In this document: in pieces, positions 61,520-64,000 of the stretch
Layout: each line of letters opens with the position of its first letter
Position numbering within the stretch: position 1 is the stretch's first letter
Assembly: GCA_031546825.1 (NCBI GenBank)
Contig: JAVBJU010000025.1
Coordinates: 92,344 to 156,343 of the forward strand
Direction of reading: 5' to 3'
DNA: 64,000 nucleotides
Source: Hohaiivirga sp031546825
Lineage (GTDB): Bacteria > Pseudomonadota > Alphaproteobacteria > Rhizobiales > Beijerinckiaceae
The notes under the pieces: generated by a model
What the model was told of the DNA's origin: nothing
Databases searched by the model: none
Seen by the model: the letters and a program-made list of their open reading frames with translations, nothing else
Translations under genes and position numbers: made by a program

Positions 61520-63055
61520 ATGAAGGTCGATATCGACATGGGTACTCAATCGGCAGGAGGGCTGAACACTCAGCCCGCCGCGCTTGATCTTGAGGAGCTC
61601 CTGGCGACCCGTCTTCTGGTTCAGGGCAATTCGGGCTCCGGCAAGTCGCACCTTCTGCGCCGGCTGCTTGAGCAGAGCGCGCCTTGGGTGCAGCAGGCGG
61701 TGATTGACCCTGAAGGCGACTTCGTCACGCTGGCCGACAAGTTCGGCCATGTGGTGGTGGATGCTTCGCGCGCCGAGGGCGATATCCAGCGCATCGCCGC
61801 CCGCGCCCGCCAGCATCGGGTTTCGGTGGTGCTCAGCCTTGAAGGTCTCGACACCGAGCAGCAGATGCGCTGCGCCGCGGCCTTCCTCGGTGGCCTGTTC
61901 GATGCCGAGCGCGATTATTGGTATCCCATGCTCGTCGTGGTCGATGAGGCCCAGCTTTTCGCTCCCGCCGCCGCCGGTGAGGTTTCCGATGAGGCGCGCA
62001 AGGTTTCGCTCGGGGCCATGACCAATCTGATGTGCCGCGGCCGTAAGCGTGGCCTCGCAGGGGTCATTGCCACCCAGCGTCTGGCGAAGCTCGCCAAAAA
62101 CGTCGCGGCGGAAGCCTCGAACTTCCTGATGGGCCGCACCTTCCTCGATATCGACATGGCGCGCGCGGGTGATTTGCTCGGCATGGATCGTCGCCAGACC
62201 GAAATGTTCCGCGACCTTGAGCGCGGCCACTTCGTTGCTCTCGGCCCGGCACTGTCGCGCCGCCCGTTGCCGATCCGCATTGGCGAGGTCGAAACGTCTG
62301 CGCGCTCGACCAGCCCGAAGCTGGTGCCGCTGCCCGATACGCCGAAGGAAGATGTCCACGATCTTCTGTTCGTGCCTGCGCCGGAAGAGATCGTGCGCCC
62401 GGTGCAACGCCGGGTGCCGCCACCGCCGCCGCCTTCAACCAACGACCTTCTCGCGCAATTGGCGCGCTCGCGCCCTTCCGCTCCCGAAGCGGCGGAAGGC
62501 GAGCCGGAGATGCCGAAGGCAGAGCGCATCGCCATCATCGACACCATCCTGCGCGAGGTGCTGAATGAGCCCGATGCGTCGTTCCGTTCGGTTGCGGTGC
62601 TTTATCAGGACTTTCTGGTGCGCTGCCGTATCCGTCGCCTGCCGGGCGAGCCGCTGAACCTGCCTGCTTTCCGCCGCCGCCTTGCGGTGGTGCGGGCCGG
62701 GGTTGATACCGAGACCGCCGAGGGTGAGGAATGGATCCGCGCCGTGGATTTCGCGGCGACGCTGCCTGAGGATATCCAGGGTGTCTATCTTGTGCTGGCG
62801 CGCGCGGCCATGTTGCGCGAACCGTGCCCTTCTGACCCGGAAATCGCCCGTGCCTGCGGCAGCCATTCGGCGGGCCGGGCGCGGCGGTTGATTGCCTATA
62901 TGGAGCAACGTGAATTTGTGGTGTGCCGCAATGATCTGCGCAACAAACGCATCATCGCGCTGCCCGATCTTGGCTGGGAAACTGCCGCGGGCGACCCCAA
63001 TCTTGAAGTGGCTCAGCCCCTGAATGACGGGTTGTTCGGATCTGTGGCGGAGTAG
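61520..63055 (+). CDS. HerA/FtsK-like ATPase (DUF87-type)
   Basis: 511 residues. Walker A is GNSGSGKS (36-43), Walker B MLVVVDEAQLF with Asp142-Glu143, and a helicase-like arginine/QR region IATQRLAKLAK follows. The C-terminal third (about 330-500) is a helical region after a proline-rich linker (VPPPPPPST). HerA proteins usually pump DNA with the nuclease NurA, but no nurA is adjacent. It starts 140 bases after prfH in the same direction. The function is unknown; DNA translocation is the best guess from the family. Confidence 0.82.
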   Translation: MKVDIDMGTQSAGGLNTQPAALDLEELLATRLLVQGNSGSGKSHLLRRLLEQSAPWVQQAVIDPEGDFVTLADKFGHVVVDASRAEGDIQRIAARARQHRVSVVLSLEGLDTEQQMRCAAAFLGGLFDAERDYWYPMLVVVDEAQLFAPAAAGEVSDEARKVSLGAMTNLMCRGRKRGLAGVIATQRLAKLAKNVAAEASNFLMGRTFLDIDMARAGDLLGMDRRQTEMFRDLERGHFVALGPALSRRPLPIRIGEVETSARSTSPKLVPLPDTPKEDVHDLLFVPAPEEIVRPVQRRVPPPPPPSTNDLLAQLARSRPSAPEAAEGEPEMPKAERIAIIDTILREVLNEPDASFRSVAVLYQDFLVRCRIRRLPGEPLNLPAFRRRLAVVRAGVDTETAEGEEWIRAVDFAATLPEDIQGVYLVLARAAMLREPCPSDPEIARACGSHSAGRARRLIAYMEQREFVVCRNDLRNKRIIALPDLGWETAAGDPNLEVAQPLNDGLFGSVAE

Positions 63056-63067
63056 CTACGCGCCATC

Positions 63068-63775
63068 ATGAAAAAACAGGTGCGGCCACAGGAACGCATG
63101 AACATATGGGGCCTTGCCGCAGCGGGTTTGATCCATATCGCGTTCGCGGTTGTGGTGGTGCTGATGCCCGTGGCCCCCAAATTGCCCGAAGTGACGGAAG
63201 AGTTCGTGGCGGTGGAGGTGGTTACCCTTCCGCCCTTGGATACTCCGGCAGTGAAACAGCCAGAAATGGTGCCGCAGCTCCCTTCTGTGCAACAGGCGGA
63301 AGAGGCACCCGTTGGAAAAGCCGAGTTGCCGCCACCGGCGTCTGCGGCCGAGATGCTCCGGCCTGAGGGCGCGCCGAAGATGGTGAAACCCTCCCTGATG
63401 TTGTCGGAGAAGACCCTATCTGACCCCCGAAGCCGCAGCGCCAGGCAGATGCTGGTAGCGCTTGCGCCCAAGGAACGCATTGGGCAATTGTGCGATCTTG
63501 AGGCCATGGCGCAAGTGGCTGCGTGGAACAAGAAATTTCTGCCGGATCGTGTGGTCGATTATGCGATGTCCAACCCGAAGATATCAGACAACTCTTTTGT
63601 GGCAGACGGCGCGGCGCTGCACAGCAAACATGAATGGTATAATCTTCGCTTCAAATGCGAGTTGACACCCGATCACAAGAAAGTCGCCGCCTTCGAGTTT
63701 CTGATGGGTGATGTCATTCCGAAAAAAGAATGGGAGGAGCACAGCCTTCCCGACGATCAGGGAGAGCTTGATTAG
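63068..63775 (+). CDS. DUF930 protein with TonB-like N-terminus
   Basis: 235 residues. One membrane helix near 12-35 (IWGLAAAGLIHIAFAVVVVL) precedes a proline/valine/glutamate-rich stretch like the periplasmic stalk of TonB. The C-terminal domain has the DUF930 marks ERIGQLCDLEAMAQVAAWN and the paired Cys around FKCELTPDHKKV. It is found mostly in Rhizobiales and has no known function. It starts 12 bases after the HerA-like gene and is probably co-transcribed. Confidence 0.88.
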   Translation: MKKQVRPQERMNIWGLAAAGLIHIAFAVVVVLMPVAPKLPEVTEEFVAVEVVTLPPLDTPAVKQPEMVPQLPSVQQAEEAPVGKAELPPPASAAEMLRPEGAPKMVKPSLMLSEKTLSDPRSRSARQMLVALAPKERIGQLCDLEAMAQVAAWNKKFLPDRVVDYAMSNPKISDNSFVADGAALHSKHEWYNLRFKCELTPDHKKVAAFEFLMGDVIPKKEWEEHSLPDDQGELD

Positions 63776-63791
63776 AGGTTCGTGGCAGTGA

Positions 63792-63905
63792 CTATTCCAG
63801 CCACTTTTCCATGAAAGCGACGTCATCAAGTTTGTAGCCACGGTCCCCATAAAACTCGACCACCTTGATATTGTCACGCTCATACCAACGGTCGCTCAGT
63901 GTGAC
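63792..63905 (-). pseudogene. C-terminal remnant of a GNAT acetyltransferase
   Basis: The minus strand encodes about 37 residues ending in a stop at 63792-63794. YERDNIKVVEFYGDRGYKLD followed by DVAFMEKWLE is the typical last part of a GNAT acetyltransferase (acetyl-CoA-side N...FY..xGY pattern). Going upstream the frame meets a TGA at 63906-63908 and homology ends. Plus-strand sequence beyond looks like an insertion-sequence end, so the gene was probably cut by that insertion. Confidence 0.55.
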
Positions 63906-64000
63906 TCACGTGGGATTCCCAAAACGGCATTTCTATGATTCTTTTGGTGCGGGAGGATTCGCACCATGCCTGCAGCGGTTGGAATGAGGACGGACTACTC
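63885..64000 (+). mobile_element. Probable left end of an IS630-type element, cut by window edge
   Basis: At 63966 an ATG opens a frame MPAAVGMRTDYS that resembles the start of alphaproteobacterial IS630-family transposases (M-x-AAV-x-x-R-x-D). The element boundary is somewhere between about 63883 (a TA dinucleotide, the usual IS630 target) and 63908, where the acetyltransferase homology stops. Only 12 codons are visible, so the call is tentative. Confidence 0.5.
63966..64000 (+). CDS. Start of a putative IS630-family transposase, partial
   Basis: Twelve codons from ATG 63966 to the window edge. GGGAGGA is a good ribosome site but lies in the loop of a 6-base hairpin (GGTGCG 63946-63951 and CGCACC 63960-63965) that ends directly at the start codon. 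The family assignment rests on the N-terminal pattern alone. Confidence 0.45.
   Translation, partial: MPAAVGMRTDY

Noticed and set aside
63940..63966. Possible tRNA 3' end (GCGAATCC...CCA on the minus strand)
   Set aside because: The T-stem does not pair; the sequence is better explained as the leader of a transposase-like gene.

Overview
The window looks like a chromosomal segment of a GC-rich alphaproteobacterium, most likely Hyphomicrobiales (Rhizobiales). Supporting signs are an AccD lacking the usual zinc-ribbon cysteines, OlsB- and PmtA-type membrane lipid enzymes, a DUF930 protein, the blocks ftsK-lolA-xth, dapB-gpmA and addB-addA-trxA, an NnrU-family protein, and a dnaK promoter matching the alphaproteobacterial sigma-32 consensus (CTTG-N18-CTTATAT). 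No rRNA, tRNA or CRISPR array was found.

Layout. 1-4.3 kb is an accessory segment: a gene fragment cut by the window edge, a 26-bp inverted repeat, an AT-rich orphan gene, a two-gene RNA repair cassette (HD-Pnk end-healing enzyme and ATP-dependent RNA ligase), an APH(6)-type antibiotic kinase and a truncated MFS transporter. 4.3-19 kb is mostly housekeeping: DSP-type phosphatase, ppa, L,D-transpeptidase-like protein, an orphan response regulator with a cyclic-nucleotide-binding protein, xth-lolA-ftsK, glnK-amtB behind a near-perfect sigma-54 promoter, accD, folC and a POT peptide transporter. 19-31.7 kb holds addB-addA-trxA, a SulP transporter, a small zinc-ribbon membrane protein, a secreted protein of unknown function, and dapB-gpmA-alkB.

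31.9-40.9 kb is a chaperone region: hscC with two membrane-anchored J-like proteins, transcribed away from dnaK-dnaJ, followed by a PmtA-like methyltransferase and pyrF. 41-52.7 kb carries an orphan membrane protein, an Ada-like AraC/MGMT fusion, nth, uppP, a GST overlapping queG, a DUF2239 gene with a clear promoter and two operator-like repeats, olsB, PBP1A, recX and an EmrB/QacA exporter. 52.7-55.3 kb contains duplicated and decaying genes. 55.3-59.1 kb is a TetR/HlyD/ABC efflux operon with a palindromic operator in its promoter. 59.7-61.4 kb is an rtcB-prfH RNA repair and ribosome rescue operon, followed by a HerA-like ATPase and a DUF930 protein. The right edge holds an acetyltransferase remnant next to the probable left end of an IS630-type element.

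The most notable theme is RNA repair. The two ends of the window carry two mechanistically different systems: heal-and-seal (HD-Pnk plus ligase) and direct 3'-phosphate ligation coupled to release factor H (RtcB-PrfH). Both families are known. Their co-occurrence, the minimal ligase and the context are what merit a second look. The second theme is two divergent Hsp70 systems with different kinds of promoter.
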